Virus record (IMG/VR): IMGVR_UViG_3300042090_002370
Location: 99,860 to 163,859 of that record
DNA from: a virus
Length of the DNA: 64,000 bases
Reading direction: 5' to 3' (one strand)
The notes under the pieces were generated by a model. That model saw only the letters and a program-made list of their open reading frames with translations, was not told the origin of the DNA and made no database searches. Below, one piece after another: positions 41,932 through 49,174 of this stretch. Every line of letters begins with the position of its first letter. The stretch's first letter is position 1. The position numbers and the translations under genes were made by a program.

Positions 41932-42280
41932 GTGTGAGCGTGTGGAGTTGCAGGAGGCGGCGCCTGACGAGCTGGCTAAGCCCGAGGCGGGCGACGAGGC
42001 CGTTGCGTTCTACGCTGCCCTCGGTGAGCCGTCCGTCGAGGTGTCGTTCGAGGACCTCTGCACACCATGCAGGCGGACCATACGCGCGGTGCTCGACCAG
42101 ATCGGTAAGAGGGTCAAAGGCCTGTCTCCCGACCGCAAGGCAGAGAAGAAGCCGAAAGCGCCATCGGTAGCTAAGGAAAAGCCGGCCGCGCAACATGCGC
42201 AACCGGCTGAATCCGTACACGCTACGCCTGGTCAGTTGTTCGCAAAGGCCAGCGCCCCTACCGCTGCTCGCGCGGGCTGA
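41894..42280 (+). CDS. Zinc-ribbon protein with Lys/Pro tail
   Basis: This 128-residue protein has SD AAGGAGAAGGCG. CSRCERVEL (residues 11-14) and CTPCRRTI (about 56-59) form the ribbon; the C-terminal half is Lys/Pro/Ala-rich and probably disordered. It ends tail to tail with the minus gene (49-bp overlap). Confidence 0.5.
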   Translation: MARVLKYETKCSRCERVELQEAAPDELAKPEAGDEAVAFYAALGEPSVEVSFEDLCTPCRRTIRAVLDQIGKRVKGLSPDRKAEKKPKAPSVAKEKPAAQHAQPAESVHATPGQLFAKASAPTAARAG

Positions 42281-42855
42281 CGTCTACGCTCAATCTCCTC
42301 GTTCTGCCCGTCTATTGATAGCCATGCCCCATTCCAACGAACGGGCAGAACAGGCTGAGCCCCTTCAAGGTTTCCTGTTCGCCGGATGCAGAAGTTCGCC
42401 CCCGGGTTCATGAGCAGCATCACGTCTAAGATATCCACACCCTCTCGAATGCGCGCCAGTTCCTCATCCGTGCAAAACGGCTGCACGCCTATAGGAGGAA
42501 AGCTCCTAGGCCTTCTCCTGACCCAGCCTCTATCCATCTGCTCTTCGAGTACGTTTGCTGTAAGGTAAGCCTTGCCGCCCACCCCACCAGCTGTTATCAC
42601 GTGAACGAGCACCTGCCGGTCTCTGTGACCGTGCGCTGGTGATTTGAGCAGCAGCAGGTTATGTGGTGCGAAGTCCGGCGAGGCCCGTTCGAGACGTAGC
42701 TCTACGGCTGGGTCCGTATCCTCGATGACCGCAATGAGTTTCGGGTGAAGCCGTATATCTTGCGGACATCCAACAGGTCGTTGCAGGCGCGGTTCTCCGT
42801 CGCGCACGATAGGAATTCCGTACTTCACGCGTTCTGCGATCTCATACAAATGCAT
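42232..42855 (-). CDS. Hypothetical protein
   Basis: The protein has 207 residues from the ATG at 42855, with GGGAGG 6 bp upstream. It is folded alpha/beta (HPKLIAVIEDTDPAVELRLE ... VLVHVITAGGVGGKAYLT). It is preceded by its own GGGATAAGA motif. No family is recognised. Confidence 0.55.
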   Translation of the reverse strand: MHLYEIAERVKYGIPIVRDGEPRLQRPVGCPQDIRLHPKLIAVIEDTDPAVELRLERASPDFAPHNLLLLKSPAHGHRDRQVLVHVITAGGVGGKAYLTANVLEEQMDRGWVRRRPRSFPPIGVQPFCTDEELARIREGVDILDVMLLMNPGANFCIRRTGNLEGAQPVLPVRWNGAWLSIDGQNEEIERRRQPARAAVGALAFANN

Positions 42856-42893
42856 GACACCTCCCACGCAGCGGGTTGTTCCGCCGTCATGTT

Positions 42894-42902
42894 TCTTATC
42901 CC
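42894..42902 (-). promoter_or_regulatory. GGNATAAGR promoter-like motif
   Basis: GGGATAAGA on the minus strand, about 40 bp before ATG 42855. The sequence just upstream (CCCATAAAAGGG) is itself palindromic. Confidence 0.5.
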
Positions 42903-42934
42903 TTTTATGGGAGGTATTTGCAGTACTGTTTGAG

Positions 42935-43210
42935 TCAGCCAGCAGCGAGAAAAACTGGCGTTTCTAGCGCACGGTCGAGCGCGTTCATGGCAAGTGTGCC
43001 CAGGTGCCGAACGGCGATGCCGCGAATGTGTCGATTCGCAGCAAGTAGACGTGAGCGGGCCGTGAGGCTGGTCCTCTGGTCGCAAATGGGGTCGAGCCCC
43101 TCAAAGTAGCTTGCTACGTCGGCCTGTCCGTTCTCTTCCAGTGAAACCTTCAGGAAGAGGAGCGCCTCGTAGGCCGACTCGTACAAGCTGGTTTCGAAGT
43201 CAGTGTACAT
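42935..43210 (-). CDS. Small helical protein
   Basis: This 91-residue protein has SD AAAGGAGGACACC before its ATG. It is helical (SLYESAYEALLFLKVSLEEN). It follows the terminator of the putative small RNA at 43281-43402. The function is unknown. Confidence 0.55.
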   Translation of the reverse strand: MYTDFETSLYESAYEALLFLKVSLEENGQADVASYFEGLDPICDQRTSLTARSRLLAANRHIRGIAVRHLGTLAMNALDRALETPVFLAAG

Positions 43211-43280
43211 GGTGTCCTCCTTTCACTGGTAACCATAACTGTGGTCAGGCTTGACAGCAACTACTTCTATGCACCGTAGC

Positions 43281-43402
43281 TAAAAACATGCACACCCACC
43301 CGTGGGGTGGATGAGGGGGTGTGCATGCTGAAGACTGTTCCACTCTACGCTGGGAGACCCAGTACAGCGCGGGTGGGAGGTGGCCTTCAAATCTCTTATG
43401 CC
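43281..43402 (-). ncRNA. Putative small RNA with own promoter motif and terminator
   Basis: On the minus strand a GGCATAAGA motif (43402-43394) is followed by about 65 bases with no start codon behind an SD, an internal hairpin CTGGG-TCT-CCCAG, and then a strong terminator. The terminator pairs CATGCACACCC (43287-43297) with GGGTGTGCATG (43317-43327) and ends in five T and TAGCTAC. The unit of about 110 bases has promoter, structured body and terminator but no reading frame. Confidence 0.45.
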
Positions 43403-43430
43403 GTTATTGTGGTAGTAATTGCGCATACAC

Positions 43431-43475
43431 GTAGCTAGTGAAGAGCGCGTCCCCCTATGCGGGGGAGCACTCTTC
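43431..43475 (-). terminator. Terminator plus TAGCTAC (minus strand)
   Basis: GAAGAG...GTCCCCC (43440-43456) pairs with GGGGGA...CTCTTC (43461-43475), and on the minus strand the stem is followed by AC and TAGCTAC (43437-43431). It ends the 43487-43849 gene. There is no T-run here, only the motif. Confidence 0.6.
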
Positions 43476-43486
43476 GTGGGCGCCGG

Positions 43487-43849
43487 CTACTTCTTGATGC
43501 CAGGAACCGGTACCTGGGGGAGCGCCTCGGGGGTCGGGGACGGAGCAGCGCGGTTCAACAGCAACCCCACCGCAGCAGCCCCTGCAGCCGCGCCGGCGGC
43601 AGCAAGACCGAAGGTGAGCGCTCCGCTCGTGACTTTTGCCCGCATCGTGCTCTGCCTAGCGTGCACACCCCAGAGCTCATGGCAGATGCGGTTGGTCTCC
43701 TGGTTGAGCACCTGCTGCTTGTGCACGGCGGCGTTGGTGTCGGCGATGGTCGCGCCGAGGATGCCTTCGCTTGATGCCGCACTGACCTGCGGTTCGCGGC
43801 TGACGTCGTTCTGAGTATGGGGCTTCTCGGTCTGCGTATTGGTGTTCAT
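43487..43849 (-). CDS. Small single-pass membrane protein
   Basis: The protein has 120 residues from the ATG at 43849. A longer form starting at 43999 has a better SD (GAGGAGGAAGTTA) but contains the GGGATAAGA motif of this gene inside its first 35 codons. A polar N-terminus is followed by one Ala/Gly-rich membrane helix (SGALTFGLAAAGAAAGAAAV). It may be a host-membrane effector; the function is unknown. Confidence 0.5.
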   Translation of the reverse strand: MNTNTQTEKPHTQNDVSREPQVSAASSEGILGATIADTNAAVHKQQVLNQETNRICHELWGVHARQSTMRAKVTSGALTFGLAAAGAAAGAAAVGLLLNRAAPSPTPEALPQVPVPGIKK

Positions 43850-43899
43850 GGTGGTCTCTCTTGTGTGTGGGTTGTGTGGACGTACTGTCCGGTCAAGGC

Positions 43900-43908
43900 T
43901 CTTATCCC
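43900..43908 (-). promoter_or_regulatory. GGNATAAGR promoter-like motif
   Basis: GGGATAAGA on the minus strand, preceded by CCGCAACAGC, which resembles the sequence before the 41665 copy (CCGCAACGC). It lies about 50 bp before ATG 43849. Confidence 0.5.
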
Positions 43909-43967
43909 GCTGTTGCGGAAAGTTTTGCGCTCCGTCGATGCCTATCCCGTGTGCCGCCAGCCGCTTC

Positions 43968-44339
43968 CTATGCCGCTGGCTGACATTGGGCTTGCTCATT
44001 AACTTCCTCCTCTTGTGGTTGTGTTGACTGTGTGGGTACGGGTGGCTCCTGCACTGTTCCGCAGGTGGGACACCTACAGAGTGGCCCTGTCGGATTGTTG
44101 AGTAGTGCGTTCAAGGCTCGCAGCCCGCGCTCGAACGCGGGGTGCTGAGCAATTCCCAAGAACTCCTCTTTGGTGATGTAGAGCTGAAGCGTAACCAGCC
44201 GACGACGGACTTCGCCTGTCTCTACACGATGCTTCGTCTCGACCATGCAGTCGGTTACAGCGAGGGCCCCGTTCAGGAGCCCCGTAACCATGCGCGCTGC
44301 TCCGCCTATGGCGCTGAACCACAGAGTGGTTGCGATCAT
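43968..44339 (-). CDS. Small protein with hydrophobic N-terminus and Cys knuckle
   Basis: This 123-residue protein has SD GGGAGGAATCGA. The N-terminus is moderately hydrophobic (LWFSAIGGAARMVTGLLNGA); CRCPTCG near residue 88 could bind zinc. The tail is Gln/Glu-rich. It overlaps the longer form of the next minus gene. The function is unknown. Confidence 0.5.
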   Translation of the reverse strand: MIATTLWFSAIGGAARMVTGLLNGALAVTDCMVETKHRVETGEVRRRLVTLQLYITKEEFLGIAQHPAFERGLRALNALLNNPTGPLCRCPTCGTVQEPPVPTQSTQPQEEEVNEQAQCQPAA

Positions 44340-44363
44340 TCGATTCCTCCCTTTCCTCGTTAG

Positions 44364-44436
44364 ACTTATCCCCCAGACGCGTGATTTGTTGCGGCCGCCC
44401 CGTTCTGAGTAGGGCTCTTCTCACCATCCTTATCCC
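44364..44436 (-). promoter_or_regulatory. Two GGNATAAGR motifs in tandem
   Basis: GGGATAAGT (44372-44364) lies 25 bp before ATG 44339. GGGATAAGG (44436-44428) lies 64 bp further upstream and is followed by ATGGTGAGAAGAGCCC, a near copy of the leader at 41660. Just upstream of the second motif is a 10-bp perfect inverted repeat, CCCTAAACCA / TGGTTTAGGG (44435-44444 and 44458-44467). Confidence 0.45.
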
Positions 44437-44525
44437 CTAAACCACTAGGTTTTTGCCTGGTTTAGGGTTCTTAGCTGTTGGCATGGGAGTTGTTCAAACT
44501 TGCTTGAAGGAGGTGTTTCTAGGGC

Positions 44526-44877
44526 TTGACAAGCCCCTCTGAGTAGGTATCTTTCCCCTACTTCTGAGGGATCGGAGTTTCTCGTTTGACTCGGACGTTC
44601 CGAGGCAAAATCAGCGGGGAGCGTTGAGGACCTCTCAGCGGTGATGAGTTGCTTGGCTAGCGATCCTCAGAGAAGGGGCGGAGTTACCAGGGATCTCAGT
44701 TGTACCCGAGCTTGAACCGTCAAGCCGGATCCTTACTGTGAAGGGACCTTCTGAAGGCGTTCGCATAGGATCAAACCCAGTGCTCTCCTCAAGTTTGAGT
44801 AGGTTCTAGGATACGGTCTTTCAGGTAGGACGCGCAGCTAGGAAAGAAAGGTGACAGGTCGGCCTGTCACCTTTCTT
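44526..44877 (+). ncRNA. Putative structured non-coding RNA region
   Basis: No convincing reading frame covers 44470-44880. TTGACA (44526-44531) and TATCTT (44548-44553) spaced by 16 bp look like a plus-strand promoter, and a perfect terminator closes the unit at 44844-44877. Between them are several short perfect hairpins, such as CTCGG-ACGTT-CCGAG (44590), CTTGA-ACCG-TCAAG (44711) and CTCAA-GT-TTGAG (44788). It could encode an RNA of about 315 bases, or be a replication or regulatory site. No known RNA family was recognised. Confidence 0.4.
44844..44877. terminator. Bidirectional terminator, 15-bp perfect stem
   Basis: AAGAAAGGTGACAGG (44844-44858) pairs perfectly with CCTGTCACCTTTCTT (44863-44877) around TCGG. 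T-rich ends are present in both directions. It can end the minus gene 44921-45190 and the plus-strand non-coding unit. On the minus side it is followed by TTTCCTAGCTGC, a near match to TAGCTAC. Confidence 0.82.
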
Positions 44878-44920
44878 ACGGCCTACCTTGGGCCGACTTG
44901 CTTCTAGGCACTTGACCAGG

Positions 44921-45190
44921 TTAGCTGAAGAGGAACCGTACTTTCCCGATCAGCCCCATAGCCTTCACGCTCTTCACGCCTGCGCCGACGCCGCAGGCGT
45001 AGATGACCACGCCGGTGAGGAAGACGCCGCAGATGCTGAGCGGTACGGCATCCTTTATCTGCGTCAAGGTCCTCTGTGCAGCCAGCTCTTCTCGCCGCTC
45101 ACGCTCTACGGCCTGTGCGACGTACGCGCTTTCAGGTACGCGTCGTGTCTGGTCTGCTTGATTTTTGGTACTGTTGTCAGATGCGTTCAT
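44921..45190 (-). CDS. Small single-pass membrane protein
   Basis: The protein has 89 residues from the ATG at 45190 (SD AAGGAGACC); an upstream in-frame ATG at 45211 is possible. A charged N-terminal helix (VERERREELAAQRTLTQIKD) precedes one membrane helix (AVPLSICGVFLTGVVIYACG). It is a single-gene unit with its own promoter motif and terminator. It may be a membrane effector; the function is unknown. Confidence 0.55.
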   Translation of the reverse strand: MNASDNSTKNQADQTRRVPESAYVAQAVERERREELAAQRTLTQIKDAVPLSICGVFLTGVVIYACGVGAGVKSVKAMGLIGKVRFLFS

Positions 45191-45234
45191 TGTGGTCTCC
45201 TTATCGTTCATGATGTGTGGGTCTACTTCAACCT

Positions 45235-45243
45235 CCTTATTCC
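45235..45243 (-). promoter_or_regulatory. GGNATAAGR promoter-like motif
   Basis: GGAATAAGG on the minus strand, about 45 bp before ATG 45190, in the gap before the divergent tape measure gene. Confidence 0.5.
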
Positions 45244-45296
45244 GTGGATTCGACATGAATTGCCAGCCGTGGGCGTGCTAGGCTGGGCTAGCCCCC

Positions 45297-48200
45297 ATGC
45301 CTCTATCGTCGCAAGAGATCGCGGCCATGAACGGCGCCTGGCAGCAGCAGGCCATGAGCCAGGCCGCGTACGCCCAGCAGATGGGCCAAGGGCCGGGCAT
45401 CTACGGTGGTGGTGTAGCTGAACACAGTGACCGAATGGCGGCTGGTATGATGAGCCGCGGTGCTGCTGTAGGAGCCCCGCTAATGATGGGGGCTGCGGGT
45501 TTGATGGGGATGGACCCGCTCTCCCTGGGGCTCAAGGGGGGCATAGCCGGATACGGCGTGGGTGGGCTAGGTGGGGCGGCCATGCTGGGCGGCGGGGCCA
45601 TGCTGGGCGGGATGGCGGCCTTCGGTGCCGCTAAGTACATAGGCGATCAGATGATGCAGGGCGCAGGTCAGCAGATGGACTTGAACGCCACGCTCCGCAG
45701 CTCCTACAACTTCAGGAACCAGCAGGGTGGGTCCGGCTTCCAGCGCAACGAGATGTCTCAGATCGGAACGATGGTACGGGACATGAGTGGGCAGTTCGGG
45801 CCCGGTGGTGAGATCGTCGGATTCCGAGAGCTCACCCAGCTTGCAGGTAAGATGAACACGATGGGCCTCGCCCAGGGTGTGAAGGACGTCAAGGACTTCG
45901 CTGAGCGCTTCAAGCATATGGTCACCAGCCTGAAGACCATGGCGACAGATCTCGGCACCACGCTAGAAGGGGCGATGGAGTTCGCTGCCGCGGCTAAGAG
46001 CTCGGGCGTTTTTGGGATGAAGAACGCAGCGTCTTTTGCACACGCTGTACGGCAGACGGCGGTTTCTGGTGGGCTTGCGGTGAGCGATGTCATGGGGGCA
46101 GCGAGTATAGGCTCCCAGATCACTCGCGCGATGGGAGGTCTTGGCAGGCAGGGCGCAAATGCTGGGATGAAGACCGTAGGCCAGATCGGCACCGCCGTGC
46201 AGATGGGTGTCCTAAACGAGGAGGACATCTACAACGTGACCGGGCTGACTGGGGCAGAGGGGCGTCAGGCCTACGCCACAAGTCAGATGCAGAAGACCGC
46301 GAGCTTCCTACAGAGCGGCCGCGGCCGGCGTGTGATTGCCTCCATGGCTGGCAAGGATGGCACCCTTGACGAGAACTCGGTCCAGGAGTTCCTCGCGGGG
46401 GGGATGAGTATCCAGGAGACAATGCGTCTGGACAACAAGATGAAGTCGACCGTCGGCCGAGCGAACTTCATCCGCAACGAGGGGCGCCTGCGCGGCGCGG
46501 TGATGGAGCGACTGGGCGCCTTCCTACCTGGCATTCAGATGCAGCAGTGGGCCGCATCCAAGGGTATCGATATCAACGATATGGATGATCGCTCGATGCT
46601 CTTCGCGCAGCGTCAGCTCGGTATGGGGCGTGATGAGGTTGACCAGGCCATCAAGATGGCCAACGCGATGCCTCGTATCATGGAGGAGCAACGTCGTGGG
46701 GGTGAGCGCGACAAGGTCGAGATGCAGAACGCCCAGATGATGAAGGGCAAGGGACTAGAGGGTGTAAAGCAGCGTTACGAGCAGGCCAAGCACGAGATCA
46801 ACAGTAAAATGCAGAAGGGTGGACAGGATCTCATCAACGCTCACTCTGAATGGGTCGAGGGCTTCATGAACCGCCTCATCGACAACTACACCCAGACCGC
46901 CAACGCCGACATCGACAACGCCTTCCAGGACATGATGGGTGGCGGGGCCATCGGCAAGGGCGCCGCTGCCAAGGTCTTCGGCATCGGCGGGCCGAAGGGC
47001 TTCACGCGTGGGGCCATGGCCGGGCTGGGCGGCTTCCAGGGCCGCAGTCTACAAGAGCGGATGACTAAGGGCACCGAGGGTGGGGCGATGGAGAGCTTGA
47101 AGAACACTCTCTTTGGGTCGCCCGAAGAGCTCATGCAGAAGGGCGGAATCGGGGAGTTCATCATGCACGGTCAGTCTGGGGTGGGGAAGATGGCCGAGGC
47201 TGGCTTCAACATGCGCGGCATGTCCTCCGAGCAGATGTCGGCCAAGCTCGCCGACATCGGCAAGCTCCAGGGCATCGCCAGCCAGGCCGCAGCGAAAGGA
47301 CAGAACTTGGGCTCGGACTCGGACAGCGACTGGATTCGCTTCTCCTACGCGATGCACAAGATGCCCAAGGGCGGCGATGACCGCGTCGAGGCCTTCGGCA
47401 AGTCCCTTGCGACCAACAATCCCGAGGAGGCCAAGAAGTGGAGCGCGATGTCGCAAGCCGACAAGGTTGCGTACATGGCGACGAAGGAGGCCCGTGCAGG
47501 CATTACCGGTGGCGGCGCGCTGGCCGGTCGCTACGGTGTGCCGGAAGGTATGGAGGCCACTATCCGAGACCTCCACGGCAAGGGCTTCGCGACTGGAGCT
47601 GAGGAGAACGTCGCTTATGCGAAGGCCTTCGGTTACGAGAGCGGTACTGGGTATGAGAACCAGGCCAACTTGTTTGGTCTCGACAAGGCCTACGCCAACA
47701 TCGTCCACGACAACGCGGCCACTCGCTTCGAAGAGAAGGGCGCATACCTCAAGAGCAAGGACTTCCGCGATCTCGCGCAGAAGATCTTCTCCGACGACAC
47801 CAGCGTAGCCGAGAAGGCCCAGGGCGAGCTCGCGGAGCGCCTTGGTAGCATCGACGACAAGGATCTCACCAGCGTACAGAAGGACACGCTGGCTGCCTCC
47901 AGGTATGACAGGCTCAAGCGAACAGGCGCGAGCCAGTCTGACCTGGACAAGGTAGTCAAAGAGAGCGGCATGTCTATCGAGGAACTCGAGAAGATGTCCT
48001 CTGGCGCGCGCGCTATCGTAGGCGACACCTGGGCCAAGAACGTATCGGCTATTGCTACGCGTGAAGGTGTTGCCGGACGGGCTGAGCTGAAGACCCGTGG
48101 GCGTATGGGCATCTTTGACGGAGGCACGTTGACCTCGGCGACCCATGACGAACTAATGAAGGGTGGAGGCGCGTCAGGCGTCGGCATGGCGATGAGCGGC

Positions 48201-48896
48201 GAGCGGATGGCCCAGCTCCAGGCCAGCTTGCAGGGCGGCACTTCGAATGCAGAAGCCGACGCGGCCACCATGCAGAAGATGATGCAGGAGTCCGAGACGC
48301 AGAAGGCACTGATGCACAACATGACCGTGCCTCAGATGCGGGCAGCTGCGGCCGCACTCGCGGGCACGCCTGAGGGGAGCGTCTTGAGCAGAGAGGCGGG
48401 GATGGAGGGCAAGGTCGCCGCCGGTTTCAAGCGAGGGCCGAAGGGGGCGCAGAGGACATTGTCCGGCATTCTAGGAGTTGATGTGAAGGGGGACCTCAGC
48501 ACGCGCGAGGCCTCAGACAAGTGGGCGGAGCAGGCCATTCAGCAGCTGGGGGTCAAGGACGACGGCACCATTCAGATGATCCATCAGGCCGCGAGCGCCG
48601 CACGGCGCGGCGATGTCAAATGGGCTGCTGAGAGTCTCCGCGGTGTCACCGAGAGCTCCGGGTTTGCTGACGCCAAGAAGGCAAAGAGTATGGAGGATGC
48701 AGAGAACAGGGACCCTCTGCAGGCAGCCATCAAGAAGAACACCGAGGACATGGCAATGCACCTCGGCAACCTGGTCAACGGACAGAAGCGACTCAATGTC
48801 TACGTCGAGAACGCCAAGGACATTGGACCGCAGCCGGATCCAGAAGGCGGCAAGCCAGGCAGCACGGACAATAACGCCAACAAGTCGGGGAAGTAG
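45297..48896 (+). CDS. Tail tape measure protein
   Basis: At 1199 residues this is the longest helical protein of the tail module. It has a hydrophobic Gly/Met-rich N-terminal region (GVGGLGGAAMLGGGAMLGGM, about residues 80-105), then long helical, Ala/Met/Lys-rich sequence with repeated MQ/KG segments to the end. It is followed by baseplate genes, as expected. Tape measures set tail length and pass through the tube during DNA delivery. No SD is visible before ATG 45297, where the palindrome GGGCTAGCCC sits; ATG 45327 is an alternative start. Confidence 0.72.
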   Translation: MPLSSQEIAAMNGAWQQQAMSQAAYAQQMGQGPGIYGGGVAEHSDRMAAGMMSRGAAVGAPLMMGAAGLMGMDPLSLGLKGGIAGYGVGGLGGAAMLGGGAMLGGMAAFGAAKYIGDQMMQGAGQQMDLNATLRSSYNFRNQQGGSGFQRNEMSQIGTMVRDMSGQFGPGGEIVGFRELTQLAGKMNTMGLAQGVKDVKDFAERFKHMVTSLKTMATDLGTTLEGAMEFAAAAKSSGVFGMKNAASFAHAVRQTAVSGGLAVSDVMGAASIGSQITRAMGGLGRQGANAGMKTVGQIGTAVQMGVLNEEDIYNVTGLTGAEGRQAYATSQMQKTASFLQSGRGRRVIASMAGKDGTLDENSVQEFLAGGMSIQETMRLDNKMKSTVGRANFIRNEGRLRGAVMERLGAFLPGIQMQQWAASKGIDINDMDDRSMLFAQRQLGMGRDEVDQAIKMANAMPRIMEEQRRGGERDKVEMQNAQMMKGKGLEGVKQRYEQAKHEINSKMQKGGQDLINAHSEWVEGFMNRLIDNYTQTANADIDNAFQDMMGGGAIGKGAAAKVFGIGGPKGFTRGAMAGLGGFQGRSLQERMTKGTEGGAMESLKNTLFGSPEELMQKGGIGEFIMHGQSGVGKMAEAGFNMRGMSSEQMSAKLADIGKLQGIASQAAAKGQNLGSDSDSDWIRFSYAMHKMPKGGDDRVEAFGKSLATNNPEEAKKWSAMSQADKVAYMATKEARAGITGGGALAGRYGVPEGMEATIRDLHGKGFATGAEENVAYAKAFGYESGTGYENQANLFGLDKAYANIVHDNAATRFEEKGAYLKSKDFRDLAQKIFSDDTSVAEKAQGELAERLGSIDDKDLTSVQKDTLAASRYDRLKRTGASQSDLDKVVKESGMSIEELEKMSSGARAIVGDTWAKNVSAIATREGVAGRAELKTRGRMGIFDGGTLTSATHDELMKGGGASGVGMAMSGERMAQLQASLQGGTSNAEADAATMQKMMQESETQKALMHNMTVPQMRAAAAALAGTPEGSVLSREAGMEGKVAAGFKRGPKGAQRTLSGILGVDVKGDLSTREASDKWAEQAIQQLGVKDDGTIQMIHQAASAARRGDVKWAAESLRGVTESSGFADAKKAKSMEDAENRDPLQAAIKKNTEDMAMHLGNLVNGQKRLNVYVENAKDIGPQPDPEGGKPGSTDNNANKSGK

Positions 48897-48899
48897 GCC

Positions 48900-49166
48900 A
48901 TGCCCAAGTCGCTACTGTTCACTGACGCCGTGCCATTCGGGGTTCCGCCTGGCTGTGGCCCGTGTCGACAAGAGGTCGCGGTCACCATCCGCAAGAACGG
49001 TAGGCTCTACACTCTGAAGATGCGCGACAAGATCGTCATCGAGGACCCCTATCTGGTTCTCGTGAAGGCGGAGGCTTTTGCCCTAGGACAGGGAGAGCCC
49101 TACGCTGGTATCGTTCCGCCGCGCTCCCTTCGCGACTTCCTCATCAAGAACAACCTGGGCACATAG
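48900..49166 (+). CDS. Small tail or baseplate protein
   Basis: This 88-residue protein starts 3 bp after the tape measure stop. CGPCRQEVAV at about residue 19 is a Cys pair; the rest is a small beta fold (IRKNGRLYTLKMRDKIVIED). It lies where small LysM-like or baseplate proteins are often found after the tape measure. The function is not recognised. Confidence 0.5.
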   Translation: MPKSLLFTDAVPFGVPPGCGPCRQEVAVTIRKNGRLYTLKMRDKIVIEDPYLVLVKAEAFALGQGEPYAGIVPPRSLRDFLIKNNLGT

Positions 49167-49174
49167 AGGTACTT

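Noticed and set aside
44074-44427. 117-codon minus-strand frame after the second tandem promoter motif
   Set aside because: It runs in another frame across the 43968-44339 gene, is Arg/Ser-rich and lacks an SD; only its leader resembles the 41646 gene.
44450-44880. tRNA or group I intron in the non-coding stretch
   Set aside because: No cloverleaf with a proper T-loop and anticodon arm could be assembled, and no group I core pairing was recognised.
47049-48146. 365-codon minus-strand frame opposite the tape measure
   Set aside because: Antisense shadow of a long helical gene; no SD, no promoter and no recognisable motif.
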